Shown here one piece after another: positions 37,327 to 44,267 of a stretch of DNA of 64,000 bases. Origin of the DNA: Variovorax sp. PBL-E5 (GTDB taxonomy: Bacteria; Pseudomonadota; Gammaproteobacteria; Burkholderiales; Burkholderiaceae_C); assembly GCF_901827185.1 (NCBI RefSeq), contig NZ_LR594671.1, positions 3,410,001 to 3,474,000 on the forward strand, in the 5' to 3' direction. The translations under genes and the position numbers were made by a program. The notes under the pieces are model-generated. The model saw nothing but the letters and a program-made list of their open reading frames with translations, was not told the origin of the DNA and ran no database searches. Position 1 is the stretch's first letter. Each line of letters opens with the position of its first letter.

Positions 37327-38286
37327 TCAGTTCGCCTTCAGGCCGGCCGCAGTGATCAGGCGGCCCCACTTTTCCTTCTCGGATGCGGCGAACGCCTTGA
37401 GTTCCTCGGCGGACTTCTTCTGCGGCTCGATGCCGAACTGGAGAAGCTTGTCCTGCACCTCGCTGCGTGCCAGCACCTTGTCGAGGGCAGCGGAAAGCGT
37501 GTGCGAGATCTCGGCCGGCACGCCCCTGGGCGTGTACAGCACGGTCCATCCCACCAGTTCATAGCCCTTCACGCCCTGCTCGGCCAGCGACTTGACGCCG
37601 GGCAGCAGCTTGCTCTGGCTGGCGGAGGTCACGCCGAGGGCCTTCACCTGATTCGACGTGATCGCGGCGCGCAGCGAGGTGATCGTGTCGACCATGAATT
37701 CGACCTGTCCGCCGATGACGGCCGTCAGGGCCTGGCCACTGCCCTTGAAGTCGACCGGGAACATCGGTGCCTGGGCGAGCGACTTGAAGAGCTCGTGCGC
37801 GGTCCGGCACGTCGTGGTCGAGACCGCCGTATTCAGGGCGTTGGGCTTCGCCCGGGCCGCGCGGATCAGGTCCTGGATGTTGTTGACGGAACTGGCGTTG
37901 TTGGCGACGTAGACCAGCGGCAGGATGCCGATCATCCCGATGGCCTCGAAGTCCTCGGCCTCGTAGCCGGGATTCGCGTAGATGAATGCGTTCGCCGCAT
38001 TGGTTGCGTTCGTGCCCACCATCAGCGTGTAGCCGTCGGCAGGCGCATGGGCGGCGAACTGCGCGCCCACATTGCCGTTGGCGCCGGGCTTGTTCTCGAT
38101 ATAGACCGCTTGCTTGAGTTCCTTGCCGAGCGCATCGGCAACGAAGCGGGCCACGATGTCCGTGCCCTGCCCGACCGCGTACGGCACGATCACCTTGATC
38201 GCCTTCGATGGATAGGCGTCGGCGAACGCGCTGAGTGTGCCGGCTGCCAGCAGCAGGCCGGCGATGAAGTGGTGCAGCTTTCGCAT
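37327..38286 (-). CDS. Bug-type substrate-binding protein in the CoA-catabolic operon
   Basis: This 319-residue binding protein has a Sec signal, residues 1-23, ending SAFADAYPSK. The Bug motifs are IKVIVPYAVGQGTDIVARFV, NKPGANGNVGAQFAAHAPAD and GYTLMVGTNA. The usual Gly-rich loop after VPY reads AVGQGTD in place of FPPGG/SAGG forms, which may shape ligand choice. It lies between the CitE and MaoC genes. A carboxylate substrate of the operon is the inferred ligand; no membrane subunits are near. Confidence 0.87.
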   Translation of the reverse strand: MRKLHHFIAGLLLAAGTLSAFADAYPSKAIKVIVPYAVGQGTDIVARFVADALGKELKQAVYIENKPGANGNVGAQFAAHAPADGYTLMVGTNATNAANAFIYANPGYEAEDFEAIGMIGILPLVYVANNASSVNNIQDLIRAARAKPNALNTAVSTTTCRTAHELFKSLAQAPMFPVDFKGSGQALTAVIGGQVEFMVDTITSLRAAITSNQVKALGVTSASQSKLLPGVKSLAEQGVKGYELVGWTVLYTPRGVPAEISHTLSAALDKVLARSEVQDKLLQFGIEPQKKSAEELKAFAASEKEKWGRLITAAGLKAN

Positions 38287-38317
38287 GGATGCTTCCTTGG
38301 TGTGAGTTCGACGCGGA

Positions 38318-38770
38318 TCAGTCCGGCTGGCGCAGCATCAGGGCCTGCCGCGTGCAGGTGCAGACTTCTTCGTCGCGCTGATTGAAGCCCTGGTGCAGGA
38401 AGGTGATGATTCCGGCGTTCGGGCGCGAGTGGCTTTCGCGGCTCGCGGTGACGGTGGTCCTCGATCGGATCGTGTCGCCGGCGAACACCGGCTTCGGGAA
38501 GCGCGTATCGGTCATGCCGAGGTTCGCGATGGTGGTGCCCAGCGTCGTGTCCTGGACCGACAGCCCGATGACGAGTCCCAGCGTGAAGATGCTGTTGACC
38601 AGCGGTCTGCCGAACTCCGTTCCCTTGCAGTATTCCGCGTCGATGTGGATGGCCGCGGGGTTGCATGTGGCATTGCTGAACCACATGTTGTCGGCCTCCG
38701 TCACGGTGCGCCGGATCTCGTGTTCGAAGATCTGCCCGACGCTGAATTGCTGAAACCACAAACCTGCCAT
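38318..38770 (-). CDS. MaoC-like hot-dog hydratase
   Basis: This 150-residue hot-dog protein is a probable (R)-specific enoyl-CoA hydratase. The MaoC signature region reads RRTVTEADNMWFSNATCNPA followed by AIHIDAEYC, with His and Asp at the usual hydratase positions. FGRPLVNSIFTLGLVIGLSV and RFPKPVFAGDTIRSRTTV follow the family pattern. Similar short MaoC proteins beside CitE lyases hydrate itaconyl-CoA or mesaconyl-CoA to citramalyl-CoA. The operon context makes that the best proposal, but the substrate is not proven. Confidence 0.84.
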   Translation of the reverse strand: MAGLWFQQFSVGQIFEHEIRRTVTEADNMWFSNATCNPAAIHIDAEYCKGTEFGRPLVNSIFTLGLVIGLSVQDTTLGTTIANLGMTDTRFPKPVFAGDTIRSRTTVTASRESHSRPNAGIITFLHQGFNQRDEEVCTCTRQALMLRQPD

Positions 38771-38806
38771 GTCACCTCCTGTGTTCTGTATGGGCGTGAT
38801 TGAAAG

Positions 38807-39790
38807 TCACTCGCCCTTGATGCCCGCGCCCTGGATCACCGGCCTCCACTTGTTCGTCTCGGCGACGATGAATGCGGCGGCGCCTTCCGGCGTCATCGGC
38901 TCCAGGCGATCGAGGCCAAGGTCATCGAAGGTCTTCTGCAATTGCGAACTGCCGACGGCGGCCGTGATCTCGCGATTCAGCCGCTCGATCACGGCGCGCG
39001 GCGTGCCCTTGGGCACCAGCACCGCATTCCATCCATAGGCGGAGAAGCCGGGGATGGCGGCCTCCGCCAAGGTCGGCATCTCCGGCAGGGAAGCCAGGCG
39101 CTTCGGCGTCGTGACGCCCAGGCCGATCAGCTTGCCGCTCTTGACGTACTGCACCGCCGAGGACGCCTGGCCGACCATGAAGGCGACCTGCCCGCTGAGC
39201 AGGTCGTTCATCGCCGGCGCCTCGCCCTTGTACGGGATGTGCTGGGCTTTGACGCCGGCGCTCCGCAGAAAATGTTCCGCCGCGATGTGCAGGGTCGTGC
39301 CCACGCCGGAGGACGCATAGCTGAACCGGCCGGGCTGCGTCTTGAGCAGTTCGATGAAGGCGCGCGCGTCTCGCGCCGGCACCGACGGGTTCACGGTCAG
39401 CATCAGCGGCGTGCTGTTCACGACCGCGACCGCGGTGAGGTCTTCCGGCCGGTAGGGAAGATTGCCGTAGACCGCCGGTGCGAAGCTGTAGGCCGCGGAG
39501 GCGAAAAGCAGCGTGTAGCCGTCCGCCGGCGAGCGCGCCACGGCCTCGGTCCCGATGGTCGAACCCGCGCCGGCCCGGTTGTCGATCACCACGGGCTGCT
39601 TCAGCCGCTCCGACAGGGTTCTCGCCAGGGCGCGCGCGACGACATCGGTTCCACCGCCGGCGGAAAAGGGCACGACCATCCTGAGGGGCCGGGCGGGATA
39701 GCTGCCTTCTGCGAACACCGACAGCGGTGCAACTGCTGCGGCGCCCAAAAGGAATGCAGCCAGCGCGTCGCGACGGTTGAAGCCTTCCAT
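38807..39790 (-). CDS. Bug-type substrate-binding protein, first gene of the CoA-catabolic operon
   Basis: This 327-residue protein has an export signal with an NRRDALAAFLLG core, Tat-like, cleaved near VFAEG. Bug motifs are LRMVVPFSAGGGTDVVARAL, DNRAGAGSTIGTEAVAR and PADGYTLLFAS. It is the first gene leftward from the divergent promoter with the FadR-type operator, so it should respond to the same signal as the enzymes. It differs clearly from the other Bug protein of the same operon, so two ligands or conformers are possible. Confidence 0.88.
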   Translation of the reverse strand: MEGFNRRDALAAFLLGAAAVAPLSVFAEGSYPARPLRMVVPFSAGGGTDVVARALARTLSERLKQPVVIDNRAGAGSTIGTEAVARSPADGYTLLFASAAYSFAPAVYGNLPYRPEDLTAVAVVNSTPLMLTVNPSVPARDARAFIELLKTQPGRFSYASSGVGTTLHIAAEHFLRSAGVKAQHIPYKGEAPAMNDLLSGQVAFMVGQASSAVQYVKSGKLIGLGVTTPKRLASLPEMPTLAEAAIPGFSAYGWNAVLVPKGTPRAVIERLNREITAAVGSSQLQKTFDDLGLDRLEPMTPEGAAAFIVAETNKWRPVIQGAGIKGE

Positions 39791-39860
39791 GTGTTGTCTC
39801 CTTTGTTGTGTCCGACGCCCAAAAACCCTGTCGCGGGATTGCGCCGAGTTGGTCGAACCA

Positions 39861-39900
39861 TTGACGAATCGGATCGTACAAAGATACGATTGATCTGTAA
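39861..39900. promoter_or_regulatory. ATCGTA-N6-TACGAT operator with back-to-back promoters
   Basis: A perfect six-base inverted repeat (39873-39878 and 39885-39890, spacer CAAAGA) sits in the 126-base divergent gap. On the plus strand TTGACG (39861-39866) and TACGAT are 18 apart. On the minus strand TTACAG (39900-39895) and TACGAT are 16 apart. Each half-site can therefore serve as a -10 element in one direction. The adjacent FadR-type protein is the likely repressor of both transcripts. Confidence 0.6.
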
Positions 39901-39916
39901 ACACCAAAATCAAGCC

Positions 39917-40651
39917 GTGAACGACGTCAAACTTTCTCCCATCCGTGCGCCGAAGAACTCGGACCTGCTGGCGCGCGAACTGCGCCGGCGCATCCTCGAC
40001 GGCGCGCTCGAGCCGGGCATGCCGCTGCCCGCCGAACGCGAGCTCATGGCCCAGACCGGCCTGAGCAGGGGATCGGTTCGCGAAGCCCTGCGCATCCTCG
40101 AAACCGAAAGCCTCGTCCGGACTCGCCCGGGCCGGCTCGGCGGCACGGTCGCCAGCCGGCCGGACGATCAGTCGATGCATCGATCGGTGTCGCTCTTCGT
40201 GGGCGGCCGCGGCATCAGCTTGCTGTCGCTGCTGCAGACGCGGGAAGCGGTGGAGCCGTCGCTCGCCGCGCTGGCGGCGCAGAACCGCACGGCGGCGGAA
40301 CTGCAAAACCTGATCGACGTCACGCGGCGCGTCGAGGAGGCGTTCGCGGACGTGCCGCACTTCCTGCGCGAGAACGTCAATTGGCATTGCGCCATCGCCG
40401 ACGCGAGCCACAACGAACTGCTGCGGGCGTTCATGCTGTCGATCGCCAACCTCGTCTACAAGGCTTCGGCCATCGAGAACTTCGCGACGGAAGACGTGCG
40501 CCATACCGTGATCAGGGCGCACCGCCGGATCCTCGCCGCGATCACCGAGAAGGATGCGGAGGCGGCCAACCGTCGCATGGCGCGGCACCTGGCGGCCTTG
40601 AGCGCTGCCTGCAAGAAGTTTCCCAACGCACCCCTGGTGATCGAAGTCTGA
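39917..40651 (+). CDS. GntR-family (FadR subgroup) transcriptional regulator
   Basis: This 244-residue regulator has an N-terminal winged helix (LLARELRRRILDGALEPGMP, AERELMAQTGLSRGSVREAL) and an all-helical FadR C-terminal domain with probable metal-binding His (NVNWHCAIADAS and IRAHRRILAAI). The start is GTG 39917. It diverges from the Bug/MaoC/CitE operon and leads the crotonase genes, which follow 40 bases later. Such proteins usually repress until an acid or acyl-CoA binds. The inverted repeat in the upstream gap is its probable site. Confidence 0.9.
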   Translation: MNDVKLSPIRAPKNSDLLARELRRRILDGALEPGMPLPAERELMAQTGLSRGSVREALRILETESLVRTRPGRLGGTVASRPDDQSMHRSVSLFVGGRGISLLSLLQTREAVEPSLAALAAQNRTAAELQNLIDVTRRVEEAFADVPHFLRENVNWHCAIADASHNELLRAFMLSIANLVYKASAIENFATEDVRHTVIRAHRRILAAITEKDAEAANRRMARHLAALSAACKKFPNAPLVIEV

Positions 40652-40691
40652 TCAACGGCGGCTCAATCCTTCATTCCGGAGACAAGAACGG

Positions 40692-41465
40692 ATGTCCATC
40701 GATTTCACATTGGCTCGGCATGTCGCCACCCTCACGATCAATCGTCCCGAGCGCATGAATGCGATGGACGCGGCGCACTACAAAGCCCTGTCCGATGCGT
40801 GGCTCAGAGTGCGCGACGATCCGGAAATCCGGGTCGCGATCGTGACCGGTGCCGGAGAGAAATCCTTCTCGGCCGGCGCCGACCTGAAATCCTTCGTCAA
40901 TGCGCAGCCGGCGCTCTCCGAGACGCTTCTGACGCAGAAGGATCAACTGCTCAACCGCGGCCTTGAAGTCTGGAAGCCGGTCATTTCGGCGATCAATGGC
41001 TATTGCGTCGGGGGCGGCATGACCTTGATGCTGGCATCGGACCTGCGCATCGCGGCCGAGCATGCGACCTTCTCGGTCGCCGAGGTCAAGCGCGGCATTT
41101 TTCCCGGCAACGGCGGCACGCAGCGCATCGCCCAGCAACTGCCGCATGCCATTGCGATGGAACTGCTGCTCCTGGGAGACAGCATCGACGCCCAGACCGC
41201 TCTGCGCTGGGGTTTGGTGAATCGCGTCGTCAAGCCATCGGAGCTGATGGAAACAGCCTTGGCTTTCGCGCACCGGCTGGTGCGCAACGCGCCACTCGCC
41301 GTGCAGGCCGCGAAAGAACTCGCGATCCGCAGCCGCGACGTCGATCTCGCGACCGGCCTGCGGCTGGAACAGATCATGCTGCGCCTGCTTCAGGGAACGG
41401 AGGACGTCGCGGAAGGCACCCGCGCTTTCGCGGAAAAGCGCCAGCCGGAATTCACCGGTCGCTGA
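40692..41465 (+). CDS. Enoyl-CoA hydratase/isomerase (crotonase) family protein
   Basis: This 257-residue crotonase hydrates an enoyl-CoA or does a related step. The oxyanion-hole segments are SAGADLKSF and INGYCVGGGMTL. Two catalytic glutamate positions appear kept: FSVAEVKRGIFPGNGGTQR and HAIAMELLLLGD. CGGAG stands ten bases before the ATG. It follows the FadR gene and precedes a second crotonase by 17 bases. The substrate is probably an intermediate of the divergent CoA pathway. Confidence 0.88.
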   Translation: MSIDFTLARHVATLTINRPERMNAMDAAHYKALSDAWLRVRDDPEIRVAIVTGAGEKSFSAGADLKSFVNAQPALSETLLTQKDQLLNRGLEVWKPVISAINGYCVGGGMTLMLASDLRIAAEHATFSVAEVKRGIFPGNGGTQRIAQQLPHAIAMELLLLGDSIDAQTALRWGLVNRVVKPSELMETALAFAHRLVRNAPLAVQAAKELAIRSRDVDLATGLRLEQIMLRLLQGTEDVAEGTRAFAEKRQPEFTGR

Positions 41466-41482
41466 GATCAGGAAGCCGAACC

Positions 41483-42253
41483 ATGAACACACGATTCGTT
41501 GTGGAAGATGCCGTGGCGCGGATCACGCTGGACCGTCCCGAAAAGATGAACGCGCTCACCGTCGAGATGCGCGAAGCGCTCGGCACGGCCTTCGAGGCCG
41601 CCGGGCGGGATCCGACGGTGCGGGCCGTGCTGCTGGACGCCGCCGGGCCGGCGTTTTGCGCGAGCGGCGATGTGGGCAGGATGGGCGACTTCACGCCGGA
41701 GAGCGGCAGGGCCTTGCTGAAGCTGGCGCAACGCATGGTTCGCAACCTGGCGAACATCGAGAAGCCGGTGGTCTGTGCGGTCCGCGGTGCGGTGGCCGGC
41801 ATCGGATGGAGCATGGCGCTGGCATGCGATTTGGTGATTGCATCCGAAAGCGCGCGCTTCTCCCAGGTATTCCGCCATGTCGGTCTGGTGCCCGACGGAG
41901 GTGCCGTGTATTTCCTGACCCAGCATCTCGGCGTCCAACGCGCGAAGGAACTGGTGTATTCGGGTCGCCGCATCGACGCCCAGGAAGCACTGGCACTCGG
42001 ACTGGTCTCCCAGGTCGTGCCGGATGGCGAACTGGAAGAAGCCGCATGGGCTCAAGTGCAGAGCCTCGCGAACGGACCCACCTTTGCGCTGGGTGTGGCC
42101 AAGAAGATGTTCAAGCTGATGTACCAGCCGGATCTCGAAGCCCTCCTGGATGCCGAGGCCTGGGCACAGGGCCTGGCGCTTTTGACCGAGGATCACAAGG
42201 AGGGCGTGCGGGCCTTCTTCGAAAAACGCAAGCCGAAATTCCAGGGACGTTGA
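41483..42253 (+). CDS. Crotonase-family protein lacking one hydratase glutamate (isomerase-like)
   Basis: This 256-residue crotonase has oxyanion-hole segments FCASGDVGRMGD and VRGAVAGIGWSMA. At the first hydratase Glu position it reads FSQVFRHVGLVPDGGA, where the Glu is absent and an Asp occurs in LVPDGG as in PaaG-type isomerases. The second Glu (AKELVYSG) remains. It is therefore less likely a plain hydratase; a double-bond isomerase or another crotonase reaction fits better. It is the last gene of the FadR operon. Confidence 0.85.
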   Translation: MNTRFVVEDAVARITLDRPEKMNALTVEMREALGTAFEAAGRDPTVRAVLLDAAGPAFCASGDVGRMGDFTPESGRALLKLAQRMVRNLANIEKPVVCAVRGAVAGIGWSMALACDLVIASESARFSQVFRHVGLVPDGGAVYFLTQHLGVQRAKELVYSGRRIDAQEALALGLVSQVVPDGELEEAAWAQVQSLANGPTFALGVAKKMFKLMYQPDLEALLDAEAWAQGLALLTEDHKEGVRAFFEKRKPKFQGR

Positions 42254-42262
42254 TGCCGCGTT

Positions 42263-42336
42263 GTCCGGACTCGCATTGTCTGGACTCGATCTGTCGTCCG
42301 GACACCATTGTGCGCCGCACTGCAATGGGCTTAAAG
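42263..42336 (+). promoter_or_regulatory. Three GTCYGGAC repeats and a promoter upstream of the H-NS-like gene
   Basis: GTCCGGAC (42263-42270), GTCTGGAC (42278-42285) and GTCCGGAC (42296-42303) lie within 41 bases; two are perfect palindromes. Directly downstream TTGTGC (42308-42313) and TTAAAG (42331-42336) are 17 apart and form a plausible promoter for the H-NS-like gene at 42371. Repeated sites just above the -35 suggest a regulator that binds cooperatively. Confidence 0.5.
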
Positions 42337-42370
42337 TCGCAACTCCATACGAACCTGGGACTTTCATTCA

Positions 42371-42865
42371 ATGACTCAAAGCTACAAGCAGATTCAACGG
42401 CAAATCGAGGCACTCCAGCAACAGGCGGAAAAATTGAAGAAGAAGGAAGTGGGAGGCGTCATTGGCCGCATCAAGGAGGCGATTGCGCACTATGGGTTGA
42501 CTGCAGACCAGCTCTTTGGAGGCAAGTCCGGCGGCAGCAAGCCGAAGGCGGCCAAGGCTGTCTCCGCCGCGCCTCAGTCGGTCAAGTACGCGGACGGCCA
42601 AGGCAACGCGTGGTCGGGTCGAGGCCCGCGTCCGCATTGGCTGCGCGACGCATTGAAGGCGGGAAGAGCACTCGATGAGTTCGCAACCGCAGGGTCTTCG
42701 CCCGCAAAGACAATGCGCAGCGCAGCGAAGGCTTCGAAAGCGAAGAAGCCCAAAGCGAAGTATCGCGACCAGGCCGGAAACAGCTGGAGCGGCATGGGTC
42801 CGCGCCCGAGGTGGCTCAAGGAGGCGATGGCGGCCGGAAAGTCGCTGGAAGAACTCACTGCGTAG
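42371..42865 (+). CDS. H-NS family nucleoid protein with two DNA-binding domains
   Basis: This 164-residue protein has an N-terminal coiled-coil oligomerisation segment (residues 2-30) and a short second helix region. It then carries two copies of the H-NS C-terminal DNA-binding domain, at about 72-104 (KYADGQGNAWSGRGPRPHWL) and 130-162 (KYRDQAGNSWSGMGPRPRWL), joined by a Lys/Ala linker. Most H-NS/BpH3-type proteins of this order have one copy. H-NS proteins bind AT-rich or curved DNA and silence genes. It converges on the motor-like operon. Confidence 0.9.
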   Translation: MTQSYKQIQRQIEALQQQAEKLKKKEVGGVIGRIKEAIAHYGLTADQLFGGKSGGSKPKAAKAVSAAPQSVKYADGQGNAWSGRGPRPHWLRDALKAGRALDEFATAGSSPAKTMRSAAKASKAKKPKAKYRDQAGNSWSGMGPRPRWLKEAMAAGKSLEELTA

Positions 42866-42875
42866 AGTGCCGCTG

Positions 42876-42898
42876 CATTCCGGCGGGCGCGCCGAATG
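42876..42898. terminator. Bulged hairpin between convergent hns-like and DUF2894 genes
   Basis: CATTC-C-GGCG pairs with CGCC-GAATG across a short loop, giving nine pairs with one bulge, ten bases after the hns-like stop. It sits in a 72-base convergent gap. There is no T-run, so termination is uncertain. Confidence 0.3.
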
Positions 42899-42937
42899 GA
42901 GAGAGGCTCAAGCGTTCTGCAGACGGCGCGACATCCA

Positions 42938-43627
42938 TCAGCCGGACCTGCCGCGAGCCGTCTTCCGATTACTTTCGGCACGCGGGGCATTTGTGCCTGA
43001 CGGGGCACGGCCCGCATCTGCCTGATCGAGCCAATGCAACACGTCGACATAGGACATGAACCGGTTCAGGTATTCCGGCGAAAGATCACGCATCAATATG
43101 AGAGATCGATGCACAAGCTGATGCGAGTTGAGAGGGCCGGCATTCTCCGGCACCTTCGCCAGTGACTGCAGCAGGCGCCGCTCGGCACTGAGCCGCGACC
43201 AGGTGCTCCTGAAATATCGGAGCGCCTTCAGTTCGGGATGGGGAGCGAGACTCGGCGTGCCATCACTTGCTGTTGCGCCGCTCTCGCGGGCAGAGGCACG
43301 CCGGTCGATGTCGTCGACAAGCTCGGCCAGCGCCCCGCGATCGGGTCGGCCTTCCTGCTTCGCATCCGCCGCCGGTGGTGCCGGTGGGCCATCCGCGCGA
43401 CGGGCCTTGGCGAGATCCCCGCCATACACGGCCAGCAGCTTGACGACCTTGTCGTCCAGGATGCGTCGCGCTTCGCCGTGGTGGACGGATGCCCGCGCGG
43501 CCAGCGCTTCGATGAAGTGAAAGCGCACGGGATCGAATCGATGATCGCCACGCTCGCGCCGCGCGTGAACCATCCCGGCGGGGTCGGTGGCCTCCATGCC
43601 CGTTGCGCAGGGCTTGCCGCTACTCAT
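42938..43627 (-). CDS. DUF2894-type protein of the motor-like operon
   Basis: This 229-residue protein appears to match DUF2894 and has no known function. Residues 1-120 include a helical part (FHFIEALAARASVHHGEARR) and a disordered Pro/Ala-rich linker. The C-terminal helical core, about 125-210, holds the most conserved-looking patterns: LKALRYFRSTWSRLSAERRL, AGPLNSHQLVHRSL and LSPEYLNRFMSYVDVLHWLD. It has no signal or membrane segment, so it is probably cytoplasmic. The start overlaps the MotB-like gene by 8 bases. It may be the output or assembly partner of the membrane motor. Confidence 0.75.
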   Translation of the reverse strand: MSSGKPCATGMEATDPAGMVHARRERGDHRFDPVRFHFIEALAARASVHHGEARRILDDKVVKLLAVYGGDLAKARRADGPPAPPAADAKQEGRPDRGALAELVDDIDRRASARESGATASDGTPSLAPHPELKALRYFRSTWSRLSAERRLLQSLAKVPENAGPLNSHQLVHRSLILMRDLSPEYLNRFMSYVDVLHWLDQADAGRAPSGTNAPRAESNRKTARGRSG

Positions 43628-44267
43628 GGGACTTGAGATTTCCGTCGGATCGCCTGGGCGTGGGCGCTATTTCCACGCGCCGGTTGCGGGCGCGTCCGTC
43701 GGCATCGGCATTCGATGCCACTGCTTGTTCGGACCCGAAGGCAGCGGCGAACAGCGAGGCCGACGGCATGCCTTCCTCGATCAGCGTCCGTGTCACCGTC
43801 AAGGCGCGCTGCGCCGACAGTTCCCAGTTGTCGGCGAACTGGCGGTTGCCGCCGCGAACCTGCCGGTCGTCGGTGAAGCCGCTGACCATCAGAATCTCGT
43901 CGCGAGCCTGCAGATAAGCGGCCAAGGGTGCAGTCAGGCTCCTCAGCAGTTGCCGGCCTTCGGGCTGCAATTCAGCGGAGTTGAAGGCGAACAGCACGCT
44001 GCCATTGATGCCGATGCGCCCGTTGCTGAGCGTCACCCGGCCTGTCGCCAAGGGCCCTGCCAGGGCTTGCTCGAGGGCCATTCGGCGCTGCGCTTCCACC
44101 TGCCGCTGATGGACTTCGGCTTCCAGCTTTGTCGCGAGCTCGAACTGCATGCCGAGCACGCACACCAGGATCAGCACGAAGGCGCCCAACATCCCCGCCA
44201 TGAGGTCGCCGAAGACGGCCCATACCGGCACGGTCGGCTCCAGGCCGGCATCCATCTCCTCCCTCAT
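43620..44267 (-). CDS. MotB/ZorB-like OmpA-domain protein
   Basis: This 215-residue protein has one membrane helix at residues 14-38, preceded by a short cytoplasmic tail. It begins VWAVFGDLMAGMLGAFVLIL, with Asp21 where MotB and ZorB carry their ion-conducting aspartate. A short coiled linker (45-70) leads to an OmpA-like peptidoglycan-binding domain (about 85-205) with VSGFTDDR, NWELSAQRA and GRARNRRVEI. It should be the wall-anchored subunit of an ion-driven motor, with the upstream MotA-like protein as partner. The genes overlap by four bases. Confidence 0.88.
   Translation of the reverse strand: MREEMDAGLEPTVPVWAVFGDLMAGMLGAFVLILVCVLGMQFELATKLEAEVHQRQVEAQRRMALEQALAGPLATGRVTLSNGRIGINGSVLFAFNSAELQPEGRQLLRSLTAPLAAYLQARDEILMVSGFTDDRQVRGGNRQFADNWELSAQRALTVTRTLIEEGMPSASLFAAAFGSEQAVASNADADGRARNRRVEIAPTPRRSDGNLKSHE

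Noticed and set aside
33070..42253. Naming the CoA island as the itaconate (ict-ich-ccl) operon
   Set aside because: The gene set is similar but includes BKACE and crotonases, and enzyme specificity cannot be read from sequence, so no pathway-specific gene symbols were given.
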